A DNA stretch of 64,000 bases from Owenia fusiformis (Eukaryota > Annelida > Polychaeta > Sabellida > Oweniidae). The notes below the pieces were generated by a model. The model saw only the letters and a list, made by a program, of their open reading frames with translations, was not told the origin of the DNA and ran no database searches. This document shows positions 27,701-42,700 of the stretch, piece by piece. Location: contig CAIIXF020000006.1 in assembly GCA_903813345.2 (NCBI GenBank), forward strand, positions 18,108,348-18,172,347. The letters are read 5' to 3'. Numbering within the stretch: the first letter of the stretch is position 1; each line of letters starts with the position of its first letter. The position numbers and the translations under genes are program-made.

Positions 27701-30700
27701 TGAATCATTATTTGTCAATGTTTCACGATCACTTTTCATTTGATATTACATCCTAGCACTATGAATAACATTTATAAGTTGTCCCGATGTGAATAAAAGA
27801 GAGATTTCGCACCTAGTGAAAGTACAACTTATAACGTATACTTATACTTATAAGCAAACGTACAAGGTGTTTCATAATGTAGGCTTTTCGTCAGGAAAGA
27901 TCTTCTCGGACTGTAATAAATACAGGTCAAAGGGATGCCATTTGTACTTTCTTGAATTGTAGCATGTTTAGTTGATCCAAATGTGTTTGTCTAGAATAAA
28001 ATAGGCTCATATATAGTACATATGTTATTAGTGTTAAAGGAATTGACAAAAATTTTAATATTACCTCCTGTTCAAGTTGCAATCATTTTTATAGATTATA
28101 TTGATACATTTAATATCACTGAATATGATATTGCTTGTTGAGAGCCACACAACATTACCGTTTATCATTTATTAGAGATTTAAGCAGGGGTCCATTTTTT
28201 AAAGAAATAATCGTTTTAAAAGATTTCTCGTGAATAGATAATAAATAAGTACAAAAAGTATGAATTATTATACATCTAGAGCATAATGTAAAATTTCAAC
28301 TGAAAAGGTAGATCAAATTGTAATCCAAGATCAAAGTGGGGGGTATAACTCATCAAACACTATATAATTTTTTTAAAGCTTATTGTTACAGCCTTATGTT
28401 TTAAGTTTGCATTTGTTAGTTAGGATTATATCATTGACCATTTATGAATTTTTGTGCACCATACAAGGTTACAGAACTTCATTTATGAACGATTTCAGCA
28501 GGGGTCTATTTTACGAAAATTAAATATTTTTCCGGATAGTTCCTAGATGGAAAGCTAGTACATTGTTACGATTAAATTACATCATTTTAAGGTGTTTAAA
28601 TCATGAAAACTGGTTTCATCCTGATGTCTACAACCTAATTCGTATAACGCCACGTTACAAATGGGGGGGGGGGGGGGCATTGACCTCCGCTTGGGGATCT
28701 TTATTACTTATATGATTTCAATATTACAATAATGTTGGTTGGTATCATTATAAACAGGCACTTAATAAGTGTAGACTATTATAAATATGTTGACAGCAAG
28801 AAGATTTATACAATTAAAACTGTAAAATGAGATAACATTTGGGCTCTAAAATCATAATGATTGGTATAACTAATCAAATGTTTTAAGCTTATTATCATAT
28901 CCTAGCTTTAAATCCTATATTTAAATTGGTTTAAATAGCTATAATTGAATCATTTGCAGTTTCTGAATATCTTAAAATGGTTTAGATTTTCATTTATTGA
29001 AGATTTAATTCAAGTCTAATTCAAAAAGATGAATATTTTTGTGGATAGTTCTCAGATCAATTACTATTATTACCACCTTGCCGGGAATATTATAGGGGTA
29101 TTAGTGCTAGTTTAGAAGGCATTTATGTTACTTACTCGATCTGAGCAATATGTGACGTCATAGTGGCGGGCCAATAATGCTTTAATGCCCGGCAATTTTC
29201 CCGATTAGGCGATTTCTGCAAGAAATTGTCTGATCTCTTAAAAGTATGGCTATATTATACTCAAATTGAACGAATTTCAGAGTAGATCACAATTATCACG
29301 CCTGGTGATTGTACAAAAATGATGGAGGGGGATTAGGCCATTTCTGCAAGAAAACTCAACAAAATTGGAAGATTTACTTTTTCAAGAGAACATTTTCAAC
29401 TGAATTGCCAAATGAATAGGCGCAGTGCATGGCAAAATATGTTAGGTCATCTAGTATTTTTTTTTGAACTGATACCCTTGTAGGATATGAGATCTATTAA
29501 AAAAGGCGCGTCATCACCAAAGTGCAAAAGCAATGTTCTTGCTTTAAATCGGGCAACAATGGTCTACACGACCTGTAATAAATAGGTATCAGGGACGTTA
29601 TTATCACAATACTAATGACATTGCTCACTTTTTAAAGTTGGTTTCCATGCGTTATACAAAAAATAATCGGAATAAATTAATTTGGGATGGAGGGGGGATA
29701 CGTGTATATAAGACATGTTACTGGGGTACTGAGTTTAGTTTTTTCAAATACACGAGTTCTTGTGAATTTGTTCCATCGTAAAAATATATAAATCTCCCCC
29801 TCCATCCGATCCCCCCCTCCATCCCAAATTAATTTATTTCGATTATTTTCTGAGTAACGCATGGAAACTAACTTTAAAAAGTGATCAATGTCATTAGTAT
29901 TGTAATAATGACGTCCCTTATACCTATTTACTACAGGTCGTGTAGACCATTGTTGCCCGATTTATAGCAAACACATTGACTTTTGCACGTTGGTAATGAT
30001 GCGCCTTTTTTAATAGATCTCATATCTTAGGAGGCTATCAGTTCAAAAAAATACTAGATGACCTAACATATTTTGCCATGCACTGCACTTATTCATTTGG
30101 CAATTCAGTTGTAAATTTTCTCTTGAAAAAATAAATCTTCCAATTTTGTTGAATTTTCTTGCAGAAATCGCCTAATTCCATCATTTTTGTACAATTACGG
30201 GCGTGATAATTGTGATCTACAATTGAGTATGATATAGCCATACTTTTAAGAGATCAGAAAATAATTGCGAAATCCCGCATTAGACAGCCATTTTGAATTT
30301 TTTAAGGCCCGAATCAGAAAAACGCTACAATATTTGCAATCTACACTAAATTGCCTTTCATTTGAGTATAATAAAGCTATACTTCAAAAACATCTCAAAA
30401 TTAATACAAATTTGTGTTTTCCCAACCCCCCGATTTATGGCCCCTGGGGATAAGGGAGAAAAATCTGGGATATAAGTGAAAAAGATAGATATTGTTAATA
30501 TACTACCAAAATTTCAAATAATAATGTTTCTTATTTTGGTTTAAAATGAAAAACATAAGATTTTTGAGAAAAATTCCCGCCATTTTCAAACTGGCGGCTA
30601 TCTTGAAAAAAAAATTTGCGTAAAACTATTCATCAATATACATCTTTCCACCAAATATGAAGAATATCTGTCTACTATCTAGTATTCAAGTTATCTTCCG

Positions 30701-33700
30701 GACAGATGGACGGATGGACTGACTGACTTACTGACGGACTGACAGACGCAGGGCTTCACTATATCCCTACTGAACTTAGTTCGTTGGGAAAATAAACTTT
30801 CCAAAAGCCGATTAATGAGTAGATAATCTGTTGTTAACTTCAAAAATATCAAAATCTAATATTTTTGTTGACCCCTGTTAAACCCCTCAATAAGTAAACG
30901 GTAATGTTGACAGGTCCTCAACAGGTGAAAATGTATGTAGTAATATATGTTTTATCATTTAAACATATCAAAACAATTGGCGGATCAACAAAAAACAAGA
31001 TGATGTTAAAAGAAAGTGAACTAAATGGAACCATCATTTTTAATCATTTTGAATGCAAAATATAATCAGACAAACGATCTTATTTTCAATTAAACAGAAA
31101 AATCAATAGGTCATGCTAATAAGTTTCCAAAAAACTAATTCATAAGTAGATAATCCGTTGTAAACTTCAAGAATATCAAAATCTAATATTTTTTATTTTT
31201 TGTGGACCCCTGTCAAACCCCTCAATTATAAGTAAATGGTAATGTTGACAAGTGCTCAACATGTGAAAACATATGTAAAAATATATGTTTTATCATTTAA
31301 AGATATCAAAACAATTGGCGGATCAACAAAAAACAAGGTGATGTTAAAAGAAAGTGTACTTAATGGAACAATTATTTTTAATCATTTTGAATGCAAAATA
31401 TAATCAGACAGACGATCTTATTTTCAATTAAACAGATAAAATCAATATGTTATGTTAATAACCTTTCTAAAAACCGATGCATAAGTAGATAATCGGTTGT
31501 AAACTTCAAAAATATCAAAATCTAATATTTTTTAATTTTTTGTGGACCCCTGTTAAACCCCTCAATAATAAGTAAACGGTAATGTTGACGAGTGCTCAAC
31601 AAGTGAAAACGTGTGCAGGAATATATGTTTTATCATTTAAACTCATCAAATCGATTGCAGGATGAACAGGAGGAAACAGCTTAATTAAGGCTTATCTGAA
31701 AAATTCCTTTATCCCTATATACAACCATCTCTTCTCAAATTGACTTTTGGAGATGCTCGTTATGAAACACCCTGTATGTCATATGTTGAGCTACTGAATG
31801 GGTCGTTTCCAGGAATTGCTAGAACCTACTGGTTTGATTGGTGTTTCAAATTGATGGTTAAAGTATTTGATTGGATACTGTTCCCACTCAGCCAATTAAT
31901 TTCAAAAAATGCTTGCGGTCAATTGTTCCACACACATGTAGGCAAATCTTTATACGGAGATCCAACTGTATACGTTATCATCTACGTAAATATACCGTTT
32001 TGTAAGTTCATTGAACTTATACTGATCATGAAAACATTGAAATAATCAACTTGTTTATGTAATGACTCACTTTAAAGGATCGTGTTTATAATACACTACA
32101 ACTAAAAGGACACGGAAGCAAGCATTTAATTATAATGTGCATAATCTACACGTGCAGATGACAGTGTATTCACAGTCTCTAGTTGATGGAGCTTTTCTAT
32201 AACGGGAATAGTTATGTTCCATTAAGTACAATTTAAAATTGATTTTAGTAAATATAATAGTTCGACACGACCCTTTAAACTATACGTATACGTATAAGTT
32301 GTACTTTCACTTATGTGCGAAATCTCTCTATTATGAAAAAAGTATTATTTATCAACAGAAATTTAAAATTCACCGTGCGGCTGCCGTGGGAAATGTGACT
32401 GCAAAAGTATGAGAGCGCAGAAATTCCACGGCGAGCGTAGAAATGTTACTGGCCGCAGAAATGATAGACCGCAAAGTCGCCGTAGGAAATGTGACTGAGG
32501 TGTAACACCCCTGTCACATTTCCTACGGCGACCTTGCGGTCTATCATTTCTGCGGCCAGTAGCTTTTCTACGCTCGCCGCAGAATTTCTGCGCTCTCATA
32601 CTTTTGCAGTCACATTTCCCACGGCAACCGCACGGTGAATTTTAAATTTATATTGATAAATAATATTTTTTTTTCATTTTATTTACATCAGGACAATTTA
32701 TAAATGTTATTCAAAGTGCTAGGATGTAATATCAAATGAAAAGTGATCGTGAAACATTGACAAATAATGATTCAATCTAGTTGAGCAAGTTGATTTCTAC
32801 GGGGACCTCAGAAATGAACAAATATTATAACTCCGAGTTATAATTTCTACGCCTTCCCTGCGGCCTGTAAAAATCTGCATACGCCGTACGGAGGCCGCAA
32901 GGCGAGCGTAGTTTTTCTACGCTCGCCGCAGAAATTCATCGATTTAATTGTTCTGCGGTCGACTTGCGGCCGCCGTGCGACAAATGTGACTGGGGTGTAA
33001 AATATTTGTTCATTTCTGAGGTCCCCGTAGAAATCGACTGTCTCAACAAGATTGAATCATTATTTGTCAATGTTTCACGATCACTTTTCATTTGATATTA
33101 CATCCTAGCACTATGAATAACATTTATAAATTGTCCAGATGTAAATAAAATGAAAAAAGTATTATTTATCAACAGAAATTTAAAATTCACCGTGCGGCTG
33201 CCGTGGGAAATGTGACTGCAAAAGTATGAGAGCGCAGAAATTCCACGGCGAGCGTAGAAATGTTACTGGCCGCAGAAATGATAGACCGCAAGGTCGCCGT
33301 AGGAAATATGACTGGGGTGTTATCATTTGTATTAGTGCCATTACTTATCACGTGTATAACATTGCCATTACTTATTACTTGTACAACAGTGCCATTACTT
33401 ATAACGTCTATAACAGTGCCATTACTTATTGTAAAACAGTGCCATTACTTATCAAGTATACCATTGCTATTACTTATTACTTGTATAACAGTGTCATTAC
33501 TTATAGTGTGTACCAGTGCCATTACTTATTATGTGTATAATAGTGCCATTGCTTATTACGTGTATAACTGGTGCCATTACTTGTTACATATAACAGCGCC
33601 ATTACTTATTACATGTGTAACATTGGCATTACTTATTACTTGTATAACAGTGCCATTACTTATTTAATGTGTAACAGTGCCATTACTTATGACTTGTATA

Positions 33701-36700
33701 ACAGTGCCATTACCTGTTTTGTGTATAACAGTGCCATCACTTATTACTTGAATAATGTAATATTCCAAGCAGGTTATTTATAGCGAACTTTCACAATACA
33801 TTTATAGTTTACTGTATAATGTATATGGACTTCCAAGTTCTGGTTAAATGGCTAATTCAATTAAAAATTATAATTACGGTTTTAATAACAACTTACACCT
33901 GAGCGAGCGTTGGATAAATGTCCTCTCCCAAAGCCTGGTGGGGATAGTTGGGGAGACTATTATCACTGACCCACCTACAGCATAGAAAATATATTTATTT
34001 TAATGTTTAACATGTATTTTGACGCATTTAACTCATAAATTTATTTAATTTACAATTGTTAGTAATTTGTGATGATAGTTGCATAATAAGACGTAAATGG
34101 CGTAACAGTTTCTTCATAACACACGCGCAGTTCAACAACAAACAGTATGAGATGCGAGTAGAAATGATATTGATTTACTTCATTAAATATTCAAAATTTA
34201 CATGCTACAAAACCACAAAAGTGAAATATCTTTTCTTGTGTTAGGCAGATAATATTTTTTCTTTTACTGGACATATTTTCGTTTGTATAACTATCAGACA
34301 CATAAGGAATATATAAAAATTGATTCACTTAAACTGATAATATTCAAGTCAAAGGGAATTTCCTTATATACCTGCCATGTTAATTAACCCGAATCAGCCA
34401 CCTGGTGATGGAACTGTTAACCATCTACTCACATCTAGGTAATTGTCATTTGTTTAAAACATGATTTTAAGTAACAATACCAGTATATCAAAAATAGAAC
34501 GTTCGAATTTACTCGATATTACTGAAAATAAAAATGTTAACAGGAAATAGTGACTCGTGTGTGTCAAGCCTACTTTATACTTACAGCATGAACAGGTTAC
34601 TGTTGATTCCATTGAACGCATTGAATGCTATAGATGTCATCGGAGTCTTCTGAGAGTGAAGCCGGAGCTCCCGTAACTTTGGCAAATTCACCAGTGAGTT
34701 TGCTGGCAGTGTTTCCAAATTATTGTTGTTCAGATCTCTGCAGTAGAAAAATAATGTCTATTTAGTTTATTTGTATCCCCATTGGTTTTGGAAATAAGCG
34801 TATTTAACAAACCCATGATCATCCCCAAAAAGAGATTACATTCATTTTTAAGATTACTTACAGATAAAGTAGCTCTGGGAGATCATAGAAGACTTTCCAG
34901 GCGAGTGTTTCCAAGCTGTTCTGGTGAAGCTCGCTGTAATAAAATAATAAAAATATGAATTAAAATATGAAATGTTCAGTTCGTTTTCTGAAGAAGTTAT
35001 ACAAAAGGCAATCAAAAAGCAAGAAATGGGACAAAAATGACATTTGACTTTTCAATTGTTTTTCATGAAACTGAACGGTAATTGGGAATCCTGACATGAT
35101 AATGTCGATCGGATATCTACACCGTTTTAATTAAAATGAGGCAATGTCAAAGATGGGGCATTTCATAATTCTACTCACAGCAACTGTAGATTAGGGAGGA
35201 CGTTAAATGCCCCTGCCGCTATAGTCCGTATTAAGTTGTTGCTCAAGTTCCTATAAAAAACACAAGGGAAATGCTTTAAAACGCCGAATATTCTATTACA
35301 GGGTGGGCCAATAGAAATTGGAACATTTTTCTGTTTATTCAATTTTCTCTATTATTGCAGTTCAGACAAAAAATTCAGATAATGGTAAAATGATTATTTG
35401 TGAAAATGTTAAAGATAAAAATATGTATGTATGATTATTTTTGGCTTGTTATGGTCATGATCTTTATTCTGCGCGTGTCATGAATAATTTCCAAATTTTC
35501 TCTGCTTGAGAAATAACTGCTGAGTATACAATATATTTCATACCATACAATATGTACACTTCAAATGGTCTCATTACAATTTCCATCGATCAAAACATAT
35601 ATATCTAGGAGAAGCAAGACTTGTCTCCCTTGACTGTATTTTCAGCAATGATGTCTCAAGCAGAGAAAATGAGGACTTTTTTCATTACGCACGCAGTACA
35701 CAGATCATGATCATGACAAGCCAAAAATAATTATACATACATTTTTTTATCTTTAACATTAATAGAGAAAATTGAATAAATTGAAAAATCTTCCAATTTT
35801 TATTGGCCCACCCTGTACATTCAAGATACATTTCTCTACTACCTGTTTAAGAAAATATTTCCATGTGTTAAGAAATGTGTTTATTGTTAATTTTTATCGA
35901 TTTACCAATCAGAATATTTAACATGCACTTTGTAAGAAGGTGATCCGAGAGTGTTTTACAGAAGAAGCCCTTTATAACCATTGGCTTAACATGCAAAAGG
36001 CAAATGATATGAACTTACAAATGTTGGAACATTGGACTTGTATCCAATGCTATCATATTCCTTTTGGATATCGAAGTTATCTCGTTTCCTTCGACGCCAC
36101 TGCAAAGATAAAAATGCATGAAGTGAGGAATCGAAAATAAATGAGTTGATGTAATGTGTCAATAATTTTAATTCAAATCGCTGTGTGGTATTTTGCAATT
36201 GATAGTGTGCAATTTGAAATGGACTAATAAGAACGATAAAAAGTAGAATGTCAATGCTACAATTTAACAAAATTGGCATGGAATAAATAAGGGTTATGTA
36301 CTGGGAGGTTTTGGATATAGGGTATATCCTGAGTGATATATTTATATCTCCCCGAGGGACCGAAGGGACCAAGGGGAGATATAAATATTTCCCGAGGGAT
36401 AAACCCTATATCCAAAACCGAGCGTACATAACTGGTGTATCTCATACTTCAGTGGGTTTGGGGTAGATATAACCTTTCCACCTTTTTCAAATGACAATAT
36501 TGGCCTATACTGTAAAAGCACAATTTATATTTAACATTTTTGTAATATTTCTTTAGTTCAATACAATGAAATTGTAACATTTAAACTTTTGTAATTGTAA
36601 AACATGAACTGTTCATAAAAAGAAAATAAAAAAAAATTCCCGGGAGCGGGATGGATATATTATATCTGCCCGCATTTGGACTGGAGCGGGACATATATAA

Positions 36701-39700
36701 TATATCCTGCCCGCTCCTCAGATACGATATATATTCCCGGGTGATATCTACCCCAAACCCACTCAAGTATGAGATACATACATATACATCATTCATGCAT
36801 GGAAGTAGAAGTCACAGACAGAAATGACAGACAGAAATGAATACTTAAGGACAGAAATGAATAGGCCTACTCACAGATATACCAGGTCAGTGAGACCACG
36901 CACTGCTTCCTGAGGAAACTGCTTGAGTTTGTTGTTGGCAAAACTCCTGTAAAGAGAACCGAAAATAGTAGTTAAGTTCAATATTAAACTGGGAACGAAA
37001 ACTGAAAGAGGTTTTCAAAGTGTTCATCCTACATACATACATCCTAAAAATTGATTTATTCACCTGAAGAATTTTAGTCCAATATTCTATAAATAAAAAA
37101 TGAAACACTATATTGCATTTTAAATGGAATGCAATAACACCATACCGAAAATAAAGTTCAAAGAGACATACCATCCATAGCCCTGGGAAAAAATACTCAC
37201 GCAAATTTGACACTGGTGCCAGCGAGGAAATCAGAGGGCAGCCAAATGATCTCATTGTTGGTGAGTGAACTGAAATGAAGAAGGTATGACTGAGCTTAGC
37301 CTTGCCCAAGTCGATATTTTTTACTTGATGATAGAAATCAAGATTAGTCATTTCTTATTAAAGTGTCTGGCTCTTTCTGGAGTCCGAGAACCCATGATTA
37401 ACATTGTAATGAGCAATTTGAATGTTCAAGATGACAATTTTATTCTTAAGGTAATACACAGTATAGTATGTGACAATGAGAAACTATTATCTGTATCACA
37501 GAAAGTGTACATAATGCATAAGCAGAGACAACTGCTGTTAAAAATGTCTAATCACTGTACATTACCTACTCTTTATTAATCTTTGTGTGATGCTTTTACT
37601 TTTTTAATTAGTTTGTAAAATAATGTAAATGTAACTTTCATTTTATTAAGAGGTAAATAAATTATACATTCATACAAACATACAAAAGAGACCGACTTGG
37701 GCACTTGTGGCTTGCTTAATTTTTAAACACAGTAAATCATTTATTCTCTCGGATACTATAAAGTATATTTTTATATGAACAAACTGTAAATGTATGCAGG
37801 TTTGAATTTTGTCTCATTGATGTCTACTTAGGTTGTTACTTACATGTGAGTCAATGTCGAAGGCATCATAAAGCGAGTATAATTCCTTGTATCAAAATGG
37901 ATTTTGTTGTGATTAAGATTCCTAAAATGCCAAAAATGATTATTTACAGCATGCAGTAATTGATCAAATTAGAAATTAGAATACAAACGTAAACTTACGA
38001 TAATCATCATTCTAATTATCATTCTAAAAGTATTCAAATGTTGCATATTAAAACAACACAATCACGTGTGGCATATTGTGGGAGAAGTTGGGTAAAAAGT
38101 ATCTAATGTTATGCAAACATACATGGGTTCCTTTCTATGTTTGATCATGGACTTTTTCTAATTGAAAGCCCATGGTTTGATCATAGCTTGGAATTATAGA
38201 AACATTTGGTTGGGCTTATTCTTGTTGTATTTTGTAATCTTTAGCCTTCCCGTTTGATACCTTAATGTGGATGATGTAGAATTTGCTTGTAACTTACAGT
38301 TTTGTGAGTATAGTATCAGATAGGTCTGGAATAATCTCAAGCAGGGTGTCTTGTATCAACCTGAGAACGTAGGAAAACAATAACATTGTGTAATAAATGT
38401 ATGAACTATAATCCAAAATCCAAGTAAAATAAGTTTTTAAGATCCTCATACAATAAAAGGCTGACGTCTAGTTTAATATTTATCAAATGCTGTAAACTTT
38501 TAAACTGGAAATGTAAATTGCTATTAATAATACCAATACGCTAGTAGTACCATAGCAGAGGGATACTTACATGGTCTCAAGCTGCACCATACCTTGAAAT
38601 ACATTCTCACTGGTCTTGGCAAAATTTGGACAGTCTACGATTGTACTGGAATACCATGTGAACACAAATTAAAACAATCGGCAATGCAATGGGTTCATCA
38701 TATATTGTACTGGAAGACCATGTGAACACAAATTAAAACAATCGGCAATGCAATGGGTTCATCATCATAAAGTGTACTGGAAGACCATGTGAACACAAAT
38801 TAAAGCAATCGGCAATGCAATGGGTTCATCATCATAAAGTGTACTGGAAGACCATGTGAACACAAATTAAAACAATCGGCAATGCAATGGGTTCATCATC
38901 ATATATTGCACTGGAAGACCATGTGAACACAAACTAAAGCAATCGGCAATGATGGGCTCATCATCATATATTGTACTGGAAGATCATGTGAACACAAATT
39001 AAAACAATCGGCAATGCAATGGGTTGATCATCATATATTGTACTGGAAGACCATGTGAATACAAATTAAAACAATCGGCATTGCAATGGGTTCATCATCA
39101 TATATTGTACTGGAAGATCATGTGAACACAAATTAAAACAATCGGCAATGCAATGGGTTGATCATCATATATTGTACTGGAAGACCATGTGAATACAAAT
39201 TAAAACAATCGGCATTGCAATGGGTTCATCATCATATATTGTACTGGAAGACCATGTGAACACAAATTAAAATAATCGGCAATGCAATGGATTCATCATC
39301 ATATATTGTACTGGAAGATCATGTGAACACAAATTAAAACAATCGGCAATGCAATGGGTTCATCATCATAAAGTGTACTGGAAGACCACGTGAACACAAA
39401 TTAAAACAATCGGCAATGCAATGGGTTCATCATCATAAAGTGTACTGGAAGACCACGTGAACACAAATTAAAACAATCGGCAATGCAATGGGTTCATCAT
39501 CATAAAGTGTACTGGAAGATCATGTGAACACAAATTAAAACAATCGGCAATGCAATGGGTTCATCATCATAAAGTGTACTGGAAGATCATGTGAACACAA
39601 ATTAAAACAATCGGCAATGCAATGGGTTCATCATCATAAAGTGTACTGGAAGACCACGTGAACACAAATTAAAACAATCGGTAATGCAATAGGTTCATCA

Positions 39701-42700
39701 TCATAAAGTGTACTGGAAGACCACGTGAACAAATTAAAACAATCGGCAATGCAATGGGTTCATCATATATTGTACTGGAAGACCATGTGAACACAAATTA
39801 AAACAATCGGCAATGCAATGGGTTCATCATCATAAAGTGTACTGGAAGATCACGTGAACACAAATTAAAACAATCGGCAATGCAATGGGTTCATCATCAT
39901 AAAGTGTACTGGAAGATCACGTGAACACAAATTAAAACAATCGGCAATGCAGTGGGTTCATCATCATAAAGTGTACTGGAAGACCACGTGAACACAAATT
40001 AAAACAATCGGCAATGCAATGGGTTCATCATCATAAAGTGTACTGGAAGACCACGTGAACACAAATTAAAACAATCGGCAATGCAATGGATTCATCATCA
40101 TATATTGTACTGGAAGACCATGTGAACACAAATTAAAACAATCGGCATTGCAATGGGTTCATCATCATAAAGTGTACTGGAAGACCACGTGAACACAAAT
40201 TAAAACAATCGGCAATGCAATGGGTTCATCATCATAAAGTGTACTGGAAGACCATGTGAACACAAATTAAATTAATCGGCAATGCAATGGGTTCATCATA
40301 TATTGTACTGGAAGACCATGTGAACACAAATTAAAACAATCGGCAATGCAATGGGTTCATCATCATAAAGTGTACTGGAAGACCACGTGAACACAAATTA
40401 AAACAATCGGCAATGCAATGGGTTCATCATCATAAAGTGTACTGGAAGACCATGTGAACACAAATTAAAACAATCGGCAATGCAATGGGTTCATCATATA
40501 TTGTACTGGAAGACCATGTGAACACAAATTAAAACAATCGGCATTGCAATTGGTTCATCATCATAAAGTGTACTGGAAGACCACGTGAACACAAATTAAA
40601 ACAATCGGCAATGCAATGGGTTCATCATCATAAAGTGTACTGGAAGACCACGTGAACACAAATTAAAACAATCGGCAATGCAATGGGTTCATCATCATAA
40701 AGTGTACTGGAAGACCATGTGAACACAAATTAAATTAATCGGCAATGCAATGGGTTCATCATATATTGTACTGGAAGACCATGTGAACACAAATTAAAAC
40801 AATCGGCATTGCAATTGGTTCATCATCATAAAGTGTACTGGAAGACCATGTGAACACAAATTAAATTAATCGGCAATGCAATGGGTTCATCATATATTGT
40901 ACTGGAAGACCATGTGAACACAAATTAAAACAATCGGCATTGCAATTGGTTCATCATCATAAAGTGTACTGGAAGACCATGTGAACACAAATTAAAACAA
41001 TCGGCAATGCAATGGGTTCATCATCATAAAGTGTACTGGAAGACCATGTGAATACAAATTAAAACAATCGGCATTGCAATGGGTTCATCATCATAAAGTG
41101 TACTGGAAGACCATGTGAACACAAATTAAATTAATCGGCAATGCAATGGGTTCATCATATATTGTACTGGAAGACCATGTGAACACAAATTAAAACAATC
41201 GGCAATGCAATGGGTTCATCATATATTGTACTGGAAGACCATGTGAACACAAATTAAAACAATCGGCAATGCAATGGATTCATCATCATAAAGTGTACTG
41301 GAAGATCACATGAACACAAATTAAAACAATCGGCAATGCAATGGGTTCATCATCATAAAGTGTACTGGAAGACCACGTGAACACAAATTAAAACAATCGG
41401 CAATGCAATGGATTCATCATCATATATTGTACTGGAAGATCATGTGAACACAAATTAAAACAATCGGCATTGCAATGGATTCATCATCATAAAGTGTACT
41501 GGAAGACCATGTGAACACAAATTAAAACAATCGACAATGCAATGGGTTCATCATATATTGTACTGGAAGACCATGTGAACACAAATTGAAACAATCGGCA
41601 ATGCAATGGGTTCATCATCATAAAGTGTACTGGAAGACCATGTGAACACAAATTAAAACAATCGACAATGCAATGGGTTCATCATATATTGTACTGGAAG
41701 ACCATGTGAACACAAATTGAAACAATCGGCAATGCAATGGGTTCATCATCATATATTGTACTGGAAGGCCATGTGAACACAAACTAAAGCAATCGGCAAT
41801 GATGGGCTCATCATCATATATTGTACTGGAAGACCATGTGAACACAAATTAAAACAATCGGCAATGCAATGGGTTCATCATCATATATTGTACTGGAAGA
41901 CCATGTGAACACAAACTAAAGCAATCGGCAATGATGGGCTCATCATCATATATTGTACTGGAAGACCATGTGAACACAAATTAAAACAATCGCCAATGCA
42001 ATGGATTCATCATCATAAAGTGTACTGGAAGACCATGTGAACACAAATTAAAACAATCGCCAATGCAATGGATTCATCATCATAAAGTGTACTGGAAGAC
42101 CATGTGAACACAAATTAAAACAATCGGCAATGCAATGGGTTGATCATCATATATTGTACTGGAAGACCATGTGAACACAAATTAAAACAATCGGCAATGC
42201 AATGGGTTCATCATCATAAAGTGTACTGGAAGACCATGTGAACACAAATTAAAACAATCGGCAATGCAATGGGTTGATCATCATATATTGTACTGGAAGA
42301 CCACGTGAACACAAATTAAAACAATCGGCAATGCAATGGGTTGATCATCATATATTGTACTGGAAGATCATGTGAACACAAATTAAAACAATCGGCAATG
42401 CAATGGGTTGATCATCATATATTGTACTGGAAGACAATGTGAACACAAATTAAAACAATCGGCAATGCAATGGGTTCATCATATATTGTACTGGAAGACC
42501 ATGTGAACACAAATTAAAACAATCGGCAATACAATGGGTTGATCATCATATATTGTACTGGAAGACAATTGTGAACACAAATTAAAACAATCGGCAATGC
42601 AATGGGTTCATCATCATATATTGTACTGGAAGACCATGTGAACACAAATTAAAACAATCGGCAATGCAATGGGTTCATCATATATTGTACTGGAAGACCA

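Larger units (their letters stand above)
27798..32329. mobile_element. 4.5-kb element inserted in the ACACCCC MITE
   Basis: The ends AGAGAGATTTCGCAC and its inverse GTGCGAAATCTCTCT are followed inward by matching GTGAAAGTACAACTTATA blocks. The copy at 33001-33320 reads straight across this point (GTAAATAAAATGAAAAAAG), an empty site. Contents: a 1.1-kb foldback (29200-30285), tandem ~330-bp repeats (30795-31670), an exon-like frame (31752-31998), and no recognisable transposase. Confidence 0.65.
27494..33320. mobile_element. Composite of nested transposons splitting the 27-bp minisatellite
   Basis: The outer ends are ACACCCCAGTCACATTT and its inverse (ATGACTGGGGTGT), with TA on each side and minisatellite units on both flanks. 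The outer MITE sequence (27494-27797 and 32330-32503) is broken by a 4.5-kb element. Next to it lie an inverted second MITE copy (32505-32998) and a left-truncated third copy (33001-33320). The MITE ends are GC-rich, with GCCGTAGAAAT, CTACGCTCGCCGC and similar hairpin-prone blocks. Confidence 0.72.

Noticed and set aside
33226-33783. Frames of 70-135 residues with repeated YNSAITYYLYNS-type peptide
   Set aside because: Translations of the 27-bp minisatellite and a GC-rich MITE end.
37286-37579. Plus-strand 97-residue frame in intron 6
   Set aside because: It begins inside a MITE terminus and matches no family I know.
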